A stretch of 64,000 bases of DNA from Blastococcus sp. TF02-09 (GTDB taxonomy: Bacteria; Actinomycetota; Actinomycetes; Mycobacteriales; Geodermatophilaceae): contig NZ_QOHH01000002.1 in NCBI RefSeq assembly GCF_003319105.1, positions 372,001 through 436,000 of the forward strand. The letters are read 5' to 3'. Made by a program: the position numbers and the translations under genes. The notes beneath the pieces are model-generated. The model had not been told where the DNA came from. It searched no databases and saw only the letters and a program-made list of their open reading frames with translations. Shown here piece by piece: positions 26,183 to 34,270 of this stretch (position 1 is the first letter of the stretch; each line of letters opens with the position of its first letter).

Positions 26183-27112
26183 TCAGGCGGGCTCGCGGAC
26201 CCCGGCGACCGTCGCGCGCACCACGTCGTCCCACGGGGTGGCGGTCAGCCCGAAGGCGGCCGTGGTGGCCCGGGCGTCGGAGACGTACTCCTGGTCCCAC
26301 TGGTGCCGGACGGCCACGACCTCCCGCATCATCGGGACGGCGACGCCGACCGCCCGCAGCACCGGCCACGGGAGGCCGCTGACCCGCGCCGCGGGCGCGC
26401 CCATCGCCGCGGCGAGATCGGTCAGCGCCTGCCGCTGGCTGCGCGGGGCGGTGGTGGGCACGTGCCAGGCGCGGCCCAGCGCGCGCTCGTCGGTGCCGAG
26501 CGTGGCCAGCGTGGCGGCGACGTCGGGCAGGTAGGCCCAGCTGCGGGCGACGTCGGGGTCCCCCACGACCCAGGCCCGCCGCCCGGCCCGCAGCGCCGGC
26601 AGCTGCCGGTTCAGGTGGGACTGGCCGGCGGGGACCTGCGGACCCACGAAGTCCGCGGCGCGGGCCTCGGTGATCCGCACCCGGCCGGCCTCGTGCGCGG
26701 CCAGCGCGTCGGCCCACATGCGGTTGCGGACCCGGCCCTTGACGTCGGTGGCGGCGAGCGGCGTATCCGTGGTCATCGGAGCCGAGGGCCGCCCGTAGCC
26801 GTAGAGGTTGCCCATGGTCACCAGGACGGCGCCGGTGCGCTCCGCCGCGGTGAGCAGCGCCGCGGCGACGGGGGGCCAGTCGGTCGGCCAGCGGTGGTAG
26901 GCGGGGTTCACCGCGTTGTAGAGGACGGCGGCACCCCTGGCCGCACGGGTCAGGGCCTCGGCGTCCGCGGCGTCGACGACGCGGTGCTCGACGGCGGCGG
27001 TGGACGTGCCCCCGCTGCGCGACAGCACCACCACGGTGCGGCCGCGGACGACCAGCTCCTCGGCGGTCGTGGTGCCGACGGGCCCCTTGCCCACGATGAC
27101 GTGCAGTGCCAT
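26183..27112 (-). CDS. NAD-dependent epimerase/dehydratase-family protein
   Basis: Atypical short-chain dehydrogenase of 309 residues. The N-terminal cofactor motif is VIVGKGPVGTTTAEEL (glycine-rich GxGxxG), with NAVNPAYHRWP and MGNLYGYGRPSAPMTTDTP in the substrate region, as in NAD(P)H-binding sugar or steroid epimerase-like enzymes. Substrate unknown. ATG at 27112 is preceded by an SD-like GGGAGCG. It is divergent from a TetR gene whose operator dyads fill the gap, so it is probably TetR-regulated. The same frame runs open far upstream, but that part is not coding. Confidence 0.85.
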   Translation of the reverse strand: MALHVIVGKGPVGTTTAEELVVRGRTVVVLSRSGGTSTAAVEHRVVDAADAEALTRAARGAAVLYNAVNPAYHRWPTDWPPVAAALLTAAERTGAVLVTMGNLYGYGRPSAPMTTDTPLAATDVKGRVRNRMWADALAAHEAGRVRITEARAADFVGPQVPAGQSHLNRQLPALRAGRRAWVVGDPDVARSWAYLPDVAATLATLGTDERALGRAWHVPTTAPRSQRQALTDLAAAMGAPAARVSGLPWPVLRAVGVAVPMMREVVAVRHQWDQEYVSDARATTAAFGLTATPWDDVVRATVAGVREPA

Positions 27113-27133
27113 GGCTCGCTCCCTGCTGTCTGG

Positions 27134-27223
27134 CGAGAGCGGCGCTCTCGCTCGGGAGCGATGCTCCGACGCTTGGCACACGACTGTCAAGAGCAATGCT
27201 CTCGGTTGCGACCTGTGCTCTCG
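27134..27223. promoter_or_regulatory. Three operator dyads between epimerase and tetR
   Basis: CGAGAGC-GGC-GCTCTCG (27134-27150), GGAGC-GAT-GCTCC (27155-27167) and AGAGC-AAT-GCTCT (27190-27202) share the plan RGAGC-N3-GCTCY, and a half-site GTGCTCTCG follows at 27215-27223. TTGACA on the minus strand (27190-27185) is a -35 for the epimerase gene and abuts the third dyad. This arrangement predicts repression of both divergent genes by the adjacent TetR protein. Confidence 0.65.
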
Positions 27224-27241
27224 AAAGGCATCCTCGACCAC

Positions 27242-27919
27242 GTGACCACCGCACGGGAGCGCGTCCGCGCCGAGCTGACCGCGGAGATCACCGACGCTGC
27301 ACGCCGCCAGCTGGCCGAGGTCGGAGCCGCCGCCCTCTCGCTGCGCGCCGTCGCCCGCGAGGTCGGGCTGGTCTCCTCGGCGGTCTACCGCTACTTCCCC
27401 AGCCGCGACGAGCTGCTGACCCGGCTGATCATCGACGGCTACGACGCCCTGGGCGCGGCCGCCGAGGCCGCCGACCGCCCGGGCGAGGCTCCACGGGTTC
27501 GCTGGCTGGCGGTGTGCCGCGCGGTCCGGGCGTGGGCGCTGGCCCATCCGCACGAGTACGCCCTGCTCTACGGCTCCCCCGTGCCCGGCTACTCGGCGCC
27601 GCGGGACACCGTGCCGGCCGCGTCCCGGGTCGCCGTCGTGCTCGGCCGGATCCTCGGTGACGCCGCGCGGTCCGGCCTGCTGCCGGCAGCGAGCGGCGAC
27701 CGGGATCCCTCGCTGGTCAGCGACGACGCGGCGGCCGTCCTCGGCGGGGACCACCCGGCCATCGACGACACCGTGCGGGTGCGGGCGCTGATGGCCTGGA
27801 GCGCCGTGTACGGCACGGTCAGCTTCGAGCTGTTCGGCCACTTCGTCGGGTCGGTCGAGGACGGCGACCGGTACTTCGACCGCGCCATGACCGAGCTCGC
27901 CGCGCTGATCGGGCTCTGA
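27242..27919 (+). CDS. TetR-family transcriptional regulator
   Basis: 225 residues. The N-terminal TetR helix-turn-helix is clear (LSLRAVAREVGLVSSAVYRYFPSRDELL, about residues 34-61, shown here only as landmark). A ligand-binding helical domain of the TetR_C family follows (WALAHPHEYALLYGSPVPGY). GTG at 27242. The ligand is unknown; the adjacent divergent epimerase is the obvious target because inverted repeats lie between the two. Its stop codon is directly followed by the GTG of the next gene. Confidence 0.9.
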   Translation: MTTARERVRAELTAEITDAARRQLAEVGAAALSLRAVAREVGLVSSAVYRYFPSRDELLTRLIIDGYDALGAAAEAADRPGEAPRVRWLAVCRAVRAWALAHPHEYALLYGSPVPGYSAPRDTVPAASRVAVVLGRILGDAARSGLLPAASGDRDPSLVSDDAAAVLGGDHPAIDDTVRVRALMAWSAVYGTVSFELFGHFVGSVEDGDRYFDRAMTELAALIGL

Positions 27920-28648
27920 GTGCCGTTCACCCCGAGCCACGCGGCGGCGGTGCTGCCCTTCCTCCGGACGCCGCTGCCCGCCTCCGCGCTGGTCGCCGGC
28001 AGCGTCGCTCCCGACCTGCCCTACTACCTTCCGGGTGACCTGTCGTGGGAGACGCACTCCGCGCTCGCCGTCGTCACCACCGACCTGCTGCTCGGCGGGA
28101 TCGCCTGGGCGGTGTGGCACGCGCTGCTGGCCGAGCCCGCGCTGGCGTGGGCACCGGGTGGCGTCCGGGCGCGGCTGAGCGGCGTCCCCCTCGGGCCGGC
28201 CGTGCGCGTCCGCTCCGTGCGCGGTCTCGCCTGGACCGTCCTCGCGCTCGTCGTCGGCGCCGCCACCCATGTGCTGTGGGACGAGTTCACCCACGCCGGC
28301 CGCTGGGGCACCGACCACCTGCCGGCGCTCGCCCGGATGTGGGGCCCGGTCGAGGGCTATCGGTGGGCCCAGTACGCCAGCAGCGTCGTCGGCGCCGCGA
28401 TCCTGCTCGTCTGGCTGGTGCGCTGGTGGCGCCGTTCCCCGCGGGCACCGCTCCCGGACCGGCCCGCGGCCTGGCCGGTCTGGTCGGGGATCGCCGGGGC
28501 AGGGCTGCTGGCGGGCATCGCCGGGGCCCTCACCGCGGCCGACATCCGCAGGGCCGCCTGGCTGGGAGCCACGTGGGGTGGCGGTGCCGCAATCGCGGCG
28601 ACCGCCCTGCTCGCCGTCGCCTGGCAGGTCCGCCGCCGCCGCCCCTGA
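27920..28648 (+). CDS. DUF4184 family membrane protein
   Basis: 242 residues, about six membrane helices. The opening MPFTPSHAAAVLPF and PDLPYYLP, then THVLWDEFTHAGRWG, are the DUF4184 hallmarks (conserved His and Asp in the membrane, reminiscent of metal-dependent membrane hydrolases). Function unknown. GTG at 27920 begins immediately after the tetR TGA, so the two are translated together. Confidence 0.85.
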   Translation: MPFTPSHAAAVLPFLRTPLPASALVAGSVAPDLPYYLPGDLSWETHSALAVVTTDLLLGGIAWAVWHALLAEPALAWAPGGVRARLSGVPLGPAVRVRSVRGLAWTVLALVVGAATHVLWDEFTHAGRWGTDHLPALARMWGPVEGYRWAQYASSVVGAAILLVWLVRWWRRSPRAPLPDRPAAWPVWSGIAGAGLLAGIAGALTAADIRRAAWLGATWGGGAAIAATALLAVAWQVRRRRP

Positions 28649-28682
28649 CCCCCCGGCTGGGGGTTCTGCGCCGGCGCCGCCC

Positions 28683-28699
28683 GAGGGCAGGCTGCCCTC
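28683..28699 (+). terminator. Short hairpin after the DUF4184 gene
   Basis: GAGGGCA (28683-28689) and TGCCCTC (28693-28699) form a perfect 7-bp stem with a 3-base loop, 35 bases after the stop codon. It separates the tetR operon from the beta-helix gene. Confidence 0.45.
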
Positions 28700-28771
28700 C
28701 TCAGCGGCGGCGGCGGCGGATACGGACGTCCGCCGGCCGGGGGGGCCGGCGCCCGGGACACGGGAGCACCC

Positions 28772-29893
28772 ATGCAGAGGAACAGGGCACGAACACTGGC
28801 CGTGGCGTCCGCCGCCACGCTGATCGCCCTCGGCACCGCCGGTCCGGCCGCCGCGCACGGCGGGGACGACGGGCACGGCGGGCACGGCAAGAACCCCGCT
28901 CCACCCCTCGCCAGCATCCAGGACGCGGTGGACGCCGCCCAGCCGGGCGACACCATCCACATCCCGCCGGGGACCTACCGCGAGTCGGTGACCATCCACG
29001 AGGACGGCATCTCGCTCCGAGGGGACAAGGTGGTCATCGTCCCGCCCGCCACTCCGGAGCCGACGCCCTGCGACGACGACGACGTGGCCCGGGTGTCGGG
29101 GATCTGCATCATCGACGACGTCGTGTTCTCCGACGACGCGCCGCCGGTGGTCAACGACGCGGTGCGCGGGGTCAGCATCCGCGGCGTGACGGTGCAGGGC
29201 TTCTCCGGTGACGGCCTGGTCGCCTTGGGCACGGAGGACCTCAGCGTCCGGGACAGCAGGTTCGAGGACAACCGGGGCTACGGCGCGGCCAGCTTCGTCA
29301 CGCACCGGACGACGTTCGAGGACAACGTCTCCGTCGGCAATGACGAGGCGGGCTTCTACGTCGGCGACAGCCCCGACTCCCGAGCGGACGTGCGGGGCAA
29401 CTACTCCGCCGGCAACGAGTTCGGCTTCTTCTTCCGCAACGCGAGCAACGGCGAGGCGCGGGGCAACGTGGCCGAGGGCAACTGCTTCGGCGTGCTGATC
29501 CTCGCCGGCGCTCCCGGCCCGGCGACGGACTGGCTGATCCGCGACAACAAGGTGATCGCGAACAACAAGGAGTGCCCGGCCCGCCCGGCGGAGGGCATCC
29601 CGGCACTCAGCGGCGCCGGCATCGTGCTGTTCGGCGCCCAGGACGTCCACGTCCGCGACAACAAGGTGCGGGGCCACAGCTCCGATCCGGCGTTCGAGAG
29701 CGTCGCCCAGGGCGGCATCGTGGCGCTTCCCGGCTTCCCCGGACCCGAGGGCGCCCCGGGCATCGAGCCCAGCGGCACGGTCGAGGACAACAAGGTGCGC
29801 GACAACACGCCGTTCGACCTCGTCGCCGGCGGCACCGTCCTCTTCGAGGACAACCGGTGCGACACCTCCAACCCACCAGGCCGCTGCGACTGA
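28772..29893 (+). CDS. Secreted right-handed parallel beta-helix protein
   Basis: 373 residues. A Sec signal peptide (basic MQRNRAR, hydrophobic core, cleavage near AAAHG, about residue 29) leads to a His/Gly/Asp-rich linker and then a beta-helix. The start of the helix, SIQDAVDAAQPGDTIHIPPGTYRE, is the NosD/pectate-lyase-like signature. Repeated rungs read RDNKV, EDNRGYG, RGNYSAGNEFG and RDNKVRG. Four cysteines (two near the C-terminus) may form disulfides. Probably extracellular; it could bind or cleave a polysaccharide, but no catalytic set is evident. Confidence 0.82.
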   Translation: MQRNRARTLAVASAATLIALGTAGPAAAHGGDDGHGGHGKNPAPPLASIQDAVDAAQPGDTIHIPPGTYRESVTIHEDGISLRGDKVVIVPPATPEPTPCDDDDVARVSGICIIDDVVFSDDAPPVVNDAVRGVSIRGVTVQGFSGDGLVALGTEDLSVRDSRFEDNRGYGAASFVTHRTTFEDNVSVGNDEAGFYVGDSPDSRADVRGNYSAGNEFGFFFRNASNGEARGNVAEGNCFGVLILAGAPGPATDWLIRDNKVIANNKECPARPAEGIPALSGAGIVLFGAQDVHVRDNKVRGHSSDPAFESVAQGGIVALPGFPGPEGAPGIEPSGTVEDNKVRDNTPFDLVAGGTVLFEDNRCDTSNPPGRCD

Positions 29894-29907
29894 GGCCTGA
29901 CACCACA

Positions 29908-29944
29908 CGGCGCCCGCTCCGGTCACCGGCCGGGGCGGGCGCCG
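29908..29944 (+). terminator. Terminator after the beta-helix gene
   Basis: CGGCGCCCGC (29908-29917) and GCGGGCGCCG (29935-29944) make a perfect 10-bp stem, 15 bases after the stop. Confidence 0.7.
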
Positions 29945-30041
29945 TCGTCGGCCCCCACCGCCGTCCCCGGCCCGGCCCCCGCTTCCCCTCTAGGCTGGAG
30001 GTGCCCGGCCGGCCGGTCGGCACGGTGGAGCGGAGGTGGGC

Positions 30042-31283
30042 GTGCGGACCCCCGAGGAGGAGCTCGCACGCGTCGTCGCCCGCTACGAGTGGGTGCTGGC
30101 CAACGTCGCCGACGGCATCTACGGCCTGGACGCCCAGGGCCGCGTCGAGTTCGTGAACCCCTCCGCCCTCCGCATCACCGGCTACCCGCTGGAGGAGCAG
30201 CGCGCCGCCGACCAGCACCAGCTGCTGCACCACCACCGCCTCGACGGCTCGCCCTACCCGCGGCACCAGTGCCCGGTGTGGCTGGCCCTGCGCACCGGCC
30301 GGACGGTCACCGCCGACGACGAGGTGTTCTGGCGCAAGGACGGGACAGCGGTACCGGTCGGGCTGATCGCGGTGCCGACCGTGGAGAACGGCGCCGTGAC
30401 CGGCGTCATCGTCTCCTTCCGCGACCTCACCGACCAGCGCGAGGCCGAGCAGCGGGCGGCGGAGATCGACCGCCTGGCCCGGCAGGCCGCCACCTCGCGA
30501 GCCCTGGCCGACCGGCTGCAGCAGGCGTTGCTGACCCCGCCACCGGAGCCCGACCACCTGCACGTCGTGGTCCGCTACCAGCCGGCCGGCCACGAGGCCC
30601 AGGTCGGCGGCGACTGGTACGACGCGTTCCTGCAGCCCGACGGTGCCACGATGATCGTCATCGGCGACGTCGTGGGCCACGGCAGCGACGCCGCTGCGGC
30701 CATGGGGCAGCTCCGCGGGCTGCTGCGGTCGCTGGCCTACGACAACGACGAGACCCCGGCGGCGACGCTGAGCCGGACCGACCGGGCCGCCCAGGGCCTC
30801 GCCGTCGCGACGCTGGCCACCGCCATCCTGGCCCGCGTGGAGCGCCACCCCGACGTCCCGGTGCTCGGCCGCCGCGTCCTCCGCTGGAGCAACGCCGGCC
30901 ACGTGCCCCCGCTGCTGCTCTCGCCCGACGGCAGCTCACGGGTGCTGGAGACCGCGCCGGACCGGATGCTGGGTGTCGACCCGACGGCGCCGAGGCACGA
31001 CCACACCGTCGACCTGGAGCCCGGGGACACCCTGTTCCTGGTCACCGACGGGCTCGTCGAGCGCCGGGGCTCGGACCTGGACGAGGGCATGGCCCGGCTG
31101 CAGGAGGCCGTACGCGATCTCGCCGGAGAGCCCCTGGACACGTTGCTGGACACGGTCCTGGAACGGCTGGTGCCGGTCGCGGGCCAGGACGACGTCGCCG
31201 TCGTCGCCGTGCGCGCCTACCCCGAGGACCGACCGCGACCACCCGAGGCCGGCCCGAACGTCCTCCCGCCCGGGGTGGAGTGA
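30042..31283 (+). CDS. PAS-PP2C (SpoIIE-type) serine phosphatase
   Basis: Signalling phosphatase of 413 residues, probably acting on an anti-anti-sigma factor. An N-terminal PAS domain (WVLANVADGIYGLDAQGRVEF to VSFRDLTDQREAEQR) carries the His/Cys-rich insert HHHRLDGSPYP...HQCPVW. A short coiled linker and the PP2C/SpoIIE domain follow, with GGDWYDAF and IGDVVGHGSDAAAAMGQLRG (metal-binding aspartates) and FLVTDGLVERRG. GTG at 30042 follows GGAGG at 30032-30036; a GTG at 30036 is inside that SD. TAGGCT at 29991-29996 is a likely -10. Sigma-factor partners are not in this window. Confidence 0.88.
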   Translation: MRTPEEELARVVARYEWVLANVADGIYGLDAQGRVEFVNPSALRITGYPLEEQRAADQHQLLHHHRLDGSPYPRHQCPVWLALRTGRTVTADDEVFWRKDGTAVPVGLIAVPTVENGAVTGVIVSFRDLTDQREAEQRAAEIDRLARQAATSRALADRLQQALLTPPPEPDHLHVVVRYQPAGHEAQVGGDWYDAFLQPDGATMIVIGDVVGHGSDAAAAMGQLRGLLRSLAYDNDETPAATLSRTDRAAQGLAVATLATAILARVERHPDVPVLGRRVLRWSNAGHVPPLLLSPDGSSRVLETAPDRMLGVDPTAPRHDHTVDLEPGDTLFLVTDGLVERRGSDLDEGMARLQEAVRDLAGEPLDTLLDTVLERLVPVAGQDDVAVVAVRAYPEDRPRPPEAGPNVLPPGVE

Positions 31284-31286
31284 CGA

Positions 31287-31320
31287 CAGCGCCCGCCCGG
31301 CGGATACCGGACGGGCGCTG
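31287..31320. terminator. Bidirectional terminator between phosphatase and sseC
   Basis: CAGCGCCCGCCCGG (31287-31300) and CCGGACGGGCGCTG (31307-31320) pair at 13 of 14 positions across a 6-base loop, between two convergent genes. Confidence 0.75.
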
Positions 31321-31324
31321 GCGC

Positions 31325-31618
31325 TCACTCGATGACGATGGTCGTCTCGTTCAGCCCGACCTCGGCGTCGAGGACGCGCTCGCCCTTGCCGACGGCGGCC
31401 AGCGACCGGACCTTCCACTTCCCAGGGGCGGCGAAGAACCGGAACTCACCCTCGGGGCTGGTCACCACCTCGGCAGTGAACTCGTCGGTGCCGTCCAGCA
31501 GCCGGACGTAGGCACCGGCCACCGGGGCGCCGTCGTGCCAGACCGACCCCTGGATCACCGTCTGCGTGCTCAGGTCGATGCCCGCGAGGGCACCACCCTG
31601 CTTGGGGGCTCCGCACAT
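31325..31618 (-). CDS. sseC: DUF1416 protein SseC
   Basis: 97-residue protein starting MCGAPKQGG, matching mycobacterial SseC (Rv0814c/Rv3118), DUF1416. It has an immunoglobulin-like/carboxypeptidase-regulatory fold (VRLLDGTDEFTAEVVTSPEGEFRFFAAPG). It always sits after the CysA-type sulfurtransferase and is thought to take part in sulfur transfer; the N-terminal Cys2 may be the reactive residue. Last gene of the sulfur operon. Confidence 0.92.
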   Translation of the reverse strand: MCGAPKQGGALAGIDLSTQTVIQGSVWHDGAPVAGAYVRLLDGTDEFTAEVVTSPEGEFRFFAAPGKWKVRSLAAVGKGERVLDAEVGLNETTIVIE

Positions 31619-31626
31619 GGGTCAGC

Positions 31627-32454
31627 TCACTTCTCGATCGGGACGCCGACGAGCGAGCCGTACTCGACCCAGCTGCCGTCGTAGTTCTTGACGTTCTTCT
31701 TGCCGAGCAGCTCGCTGAGCACGAACCAGGTGTGGCTCGAGCGCTCGCCGATCCGGCAGTAGGCGATGGTCTCCCGGCTGTCGTCGAAGCCCTGCTCGCC
31801 GTAGAGCTCGGTGAGCTGCTCGTCGCTCTTGAAGGTGCCGTCCTCGTTGGCGGCCTTGCTCCACGGGATGTTGATCGCGGTGGGCACGTGGCCGGCGCGC
31901 TGCGACTGCTCCTGCGGGAGGTGCGCCGGCGCGAGGATCTTGCCGGAGAACTCGTCGGGGCTGCGCACGTCGACGAGGTTCTTGTTGCCGATCGCGGCGA
32001 CGACCTCGTCGCGGAACGCGCGGATGGAGAGGTCGGGCTCGCTGGCCACGTACTGCGTGGCGGGCCGCTGCACGGCGTCCTTGGACAGCGGGCGGCCGTC
32101 GAGCTCCCACTTCTTGCGGCCGCCGTCCATCAGCTTGACGTCGCGGTGGCCGTAGATCTTGAAGTACCAGTACGCGTAGGCGGCGAACCAGTTGTTGTTG
32201 CCGCCGTACAGCACGACGGTGTCGTCGTTGCTGATGCCGCGGGAGGAGAGCAGCGCCTCGAACGCGCTCTTGTCGAGGTAGTCGCGGCGCAGCGGGTCCT
32301 GCAGGTCCTGCTTCCAGTCGAGCTTGACGGCGCCCTCGATGTGGCCGCCGTCGTAGGCGCTGGTGTCCTCGTCCACCTCGACGAGGACGATGCCGGGCTG
32401 GCCCAGGTTCTCCTGGACCCAGTCGACGGTGACGAGCACGTCGTTGCGGCTCAT
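31627..32454 (-). CDS. cysA: Thiosulfate sulfurtransferase (CysA2/SseA-type rhodanese)
   Basis: 275-residue tandem rhodanese. The N-terminal domain is inactive (the loop reads VLYGGNNNWFAAY with no cysteine); the C-terminal domain has the catalytic C233 in YCRIGERSSHTWF. It transfers sulfane sulfur from thiosulfate to acceptors such as cyanide or thiols. Equivalent to mycobacterial Rv0815c (CysA2), which is also followed by sseC. Not related to the CysA sulfate-transport ATPase despite the symbol. Confidence 0.93.
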   Translation of the reverse strand: MSRNDVLVTVDWVQENLGQPGIVLVEVDEDTSAYDGGHIEGAVKLDWKQDLQDPLRRDYLDKSAFEALLSSRGISNDDTVVLYGGNNNWFAAYAYWYFKIYGHRDVKLMDGGRKKWELDGRPLSKDAVQRPATQYVASEPDLSIRAFRDEVVAAIGNKNLVDVRSPDEFSGKILAPAHLPQEQSQRAGHVPTAINIPWSKAANEDGTFKSDEQLTELYGEQGFDDSRETIAYCRIGERSSHTWFVLSELLGKKNVKNYDGSWVEYGSLVGVPIEK

Positions 32455-32492
32455 GGGTAGCTCCCTTGGTCGGTGGTTCGGTGGTCGGTCGG

Positions 32493-32927
32493 TCAGGCGG
32501 TGCGGGCGGGCAGCGCCCGCCGGGCGATCAGGTACAGCTCGCAGCCGAGGCAGAAGCCCGTGGCCGCGTTGAGCAGGGCCGCCACGAGCGCGAGACCCGT
32601 GGCGACGGCGCCGGGCAGGGGGGCGCCGAGCAGGTAGCCGGCGGCCCCGACGACGGTGAACAGCAGGCCGACGAGCTGGGCGAACCGCGGCGGCGCCTCG
32701 GGCTCGCGCTCCCGCACCGGGCCCAGCCGCGGCGCGACGAGGGTGCGGAACAGCAGACCGTAGGGGGCCGAGCGGAGACCCGCGAACGCGCCGATCGCGA
32801 ACACGACCGCCTGGGCCGCGACCAGCCAGCCGCTGCCGGTGAGCAGCGCGACGGCGAGGACGACGGAGGTGAGCGCCGCGGCGAACCGCGGCGCACGCAC
32901 GTCGATCTGCGGGGATGGTGCAGTCAT
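32493..32927 (-). CDS. DUF4395 family membrane protein
   Basis: 144 residues with about four membrane helices. Ends with the family's cysteine pair: GFCLGCELYLIARR (CxxC within a membrane-proximal segment). In actinobacteria DUF4395 genes lie between thioredoxin-like and rhodanese-like sulfurtransferase genes, which suggests a part in sulfur trafficking or thiol redox at the membrane. First large ORF after the cysteine-rich leader, so it would be the first to feel the attenuator. Confidence 0.87.
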   Translation of the reverse strand: MTAPSPQIDVRAPRFAAALTSVVLAVALLTGSGWLVAAQAVVFAIGAFAGLRSAPYGLLFRTLVAPRLGPVREREPEAPPRFAQLVGLLFTVVGAAGYLLGAPLPGAVATGLALVAALLNAATGFCLGCELYLIARRALPARTA

Positions 32928-32970
32928 CGCGGATGAGGACCTTCGGACGGCGGACAGGGCGCGTCTGGTC

Positions 32971-32997
32971 GGTCGGGTGCCGACCTCAGGAGGTCGG
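32971..32997 (-). promoter_or_regulatory. Competing hairpins after the Cys leader peptide (attenuator)
   Basis: On the minus-strand RNA, CCGACCT (32997-32991) pairs perfectly with AGGTCGG (32986-32980), the loop CCTG starting the leader stop codon. The same GGTCGG (32985-32980) can instead pair with CCGACC (32976-32971). The two hairpins are mutually exclusive. A ribosome stalled on the leader's last cysteine codons would cover the first arm and favour the second hairpin. Confidence 0.6.
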
Positions 32998-33060
32998 ACA
33001 GAGGCAGCTGCCGACGCGGCACAGGTCGACTGTGCGGCGCGAGGTCAGCAGGATGCCCAC
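32986..33060 (-). CDS. Cysteine-rich leader peptide of the sulfurtransferase operon
   Basis: 24-codon ORF containing LLTSRRTVDLCR and GSCLCP: three cysteine codons at positions 14, 19 and 21. It has the R-x-VDL-x-R pattern seen in actinobacterial putative leader peptides upstream of sulfur genes. In mycobacteria such polycysteine ORFs are leaderless and act as cysteine-responsive attenuators. Here GTG at 33060 has TACCCT six bases upstream, fitting that model. An in-frame ATG at 33081, overlapping the thiX stop by 4 bases, would give a 31-residue version. Confidence 0.75.
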   Translation of the reverse strand: MGILLTSRRTVDLCRVGSCLCPTS

Positions 33061-33077
33061 GGCGCGAGGGTAGCCGA

Positions 33078-33530
33078 TCATCGGGACACCCCTGCATGAG
33101 CGTCCACCAGGGCGGTCAGCTCGTCCGGCCGCGGGGCGCCGCTGCTGCGCGCGACGACGGCCCCGGAGCGGTCGAGGTAGAACAGGGTCGGGGTGCGGCG
33201 GACGTCGAGCGCGCGCACCTCGTCGAGGTGGCTCTCGGCGTCCACCTGGACCACGGCCAGGCCCGGCCGGGTGGTCTGCAGCTGCGCGAGCCGGGCCTTG
33301 GTCGCCCGGCAGGGACCGCAGAACGCGGTGGAGAACTGGACGACGGTGAGGTCGGCCTCCCCCGGGCGCACGCCGAGGCGCGCGAAGGCCGCCGACTCCG
33401 AGGGCGCGGTCACCTGCTCCTCCTCCGGGGACCGGGGCCGCACGGCGCCGTCCCGCGTGCGCTGCCACCACGCCGCGGCCGCCGTGACGACCAGTGCCAC
33501 GGCGAGGACGACGATCCCGATCGTGCTCAT
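33078..33530 (-). CDS. thiX: Membrane-anchored thioredoxin-like protein ThiX
   Basis: 150 residues. An N-terminal membrane segment (IGIVVLAVALVVTAAAA) anchors a thioredoxin fold with the active site FCGPC (C71, C74) and the cis-proline motif TPTLFYL. It resembles mycobacterial Rv0816c (ThiX), which precedes cysA2-sseC2. Likely reduces or transfers sulfur outside the membrane. ATG at 33530 is chosen; GTG at 33539 is possible. Confidence 0.85.
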   Translation of the reverse strand: MSTIGIVVLAVALVVTAAAAWWQRTRDGAVRPRSPEEEQVTAPSESAAFARLGVRPGEADLTVVQFSTAFCGPCRATKARLAQLQTTRPGLAVVQVDAESHLDEVRALDVRRTPTLFYLDRSGAVVARSSGAPRPDELTALVDAHAGVSR

Positions 33531-33567
33531 CGACCGCACAAGCCGGTCGGGGCGGCCGGCTATTCCG

Positions 33568-34266
33568 TCACCGGGCGGTGAGCACCGCGTCCGTCGCCTC
33601 CACCTGCACCTCCACGCCCTCGGCTCCGGGCGTGACGCTGGTCAGCTGCAGGCCGAGGGGCAGCTCCGGCACGGTGTAGCGCAGGTCCAGCAGGTCGCTG
33701 ACCCGGTCCACCAGGAAGTCGGGGATGTCCACACCGGCTCCCGCGGCGTCCTCGACGTCGACGACCAGCTGGTCGCCGTCCAGGGTCACGGTCCCGGCGG
33801 CCGAGACGGGCAGCGTCAGGCCGAGGACCTCGACGGTCCGGCCGATCCGCAGCCCGTCGCCCTCCCGGGTGACCGTGGCGTCGCTGCCCAGCTCCGCCGC
33901 CAGGAGGTCGTAGGCCAGCGTCGCGGTGCCGTCGATGTCCTCCACCGGCACCTCCTGCACCGACCCGGACAGCACCGTCCTCAGGGGCACGTGCACGCCG
34001 CGCAGCGAGACGTCGGCCCGGGTCCCCGCGGGCTGGCCCAGCTCGTCGGCGTCGAGCGCGACCCGCACGTCCTCGTACCGTCCGGCGACCACCTGGGTGA
34101 GGAACGGGAAGCCGGTGATGTCGACCTCCGGGGTGCCCACGAGGCCGCCCTTGCCGGCCAGCTGGTCGGCGACCCGGTCCTCCGCGATGCCCACGGCCAC
34201 CCGGTCGGCCAGCAGCGTGAGACCGGCGAGCAGGAGGAGGACGACGAGGAGCGCCCTCACGGGCAT
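33568..34266 (-). CDS. DUF2993 (LmeA-like) envelope protein
   Basis: 232 residues: N-terminal signal/anchor ([16 protein letters not shown]) and a DUF2993 body ([22 protein letters not shown]) typical of LmeA-like phospholipid-binding lipoproteins. M. smegmatis LmeA supports lipomannan elongation, but that is the Rv0817c-type neighbour only by position; the present function is inferred. It lies immediately upstream of thiX in the same direction. Confidence 0.82.
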   Translation of the reverse strand: MPVRALLVVLLLLAGLTLLADRVAVGIAEDRVADQLAGKGGLVGTPEVDITGFPFLTQVVAGRYEDVRVALDADELGQPAGTRADVSLRGVHVPLRTVLSGSVQEVPVEDIDGTATLAYDLLAAELGSDATVTREGDGLRIGRTVEVLGLTLPVSAAGTVTLDGDQLVVDVEDAAGAGVDIPDFLVDRVSDLLDLRYTVPELPLGLQLTSVTPGAEGVEVQVEATDAVLTAR

Positions 34267-34270
34267 GCCG

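Noticed and set aside
27113-29926. Long upstream extension of the epimerase frame
   Set aside because: Antisense to tetR, DUF4184 and the beta-helix gene and without motifs. The real start is ATG 27112 with a promoter and operators in front.
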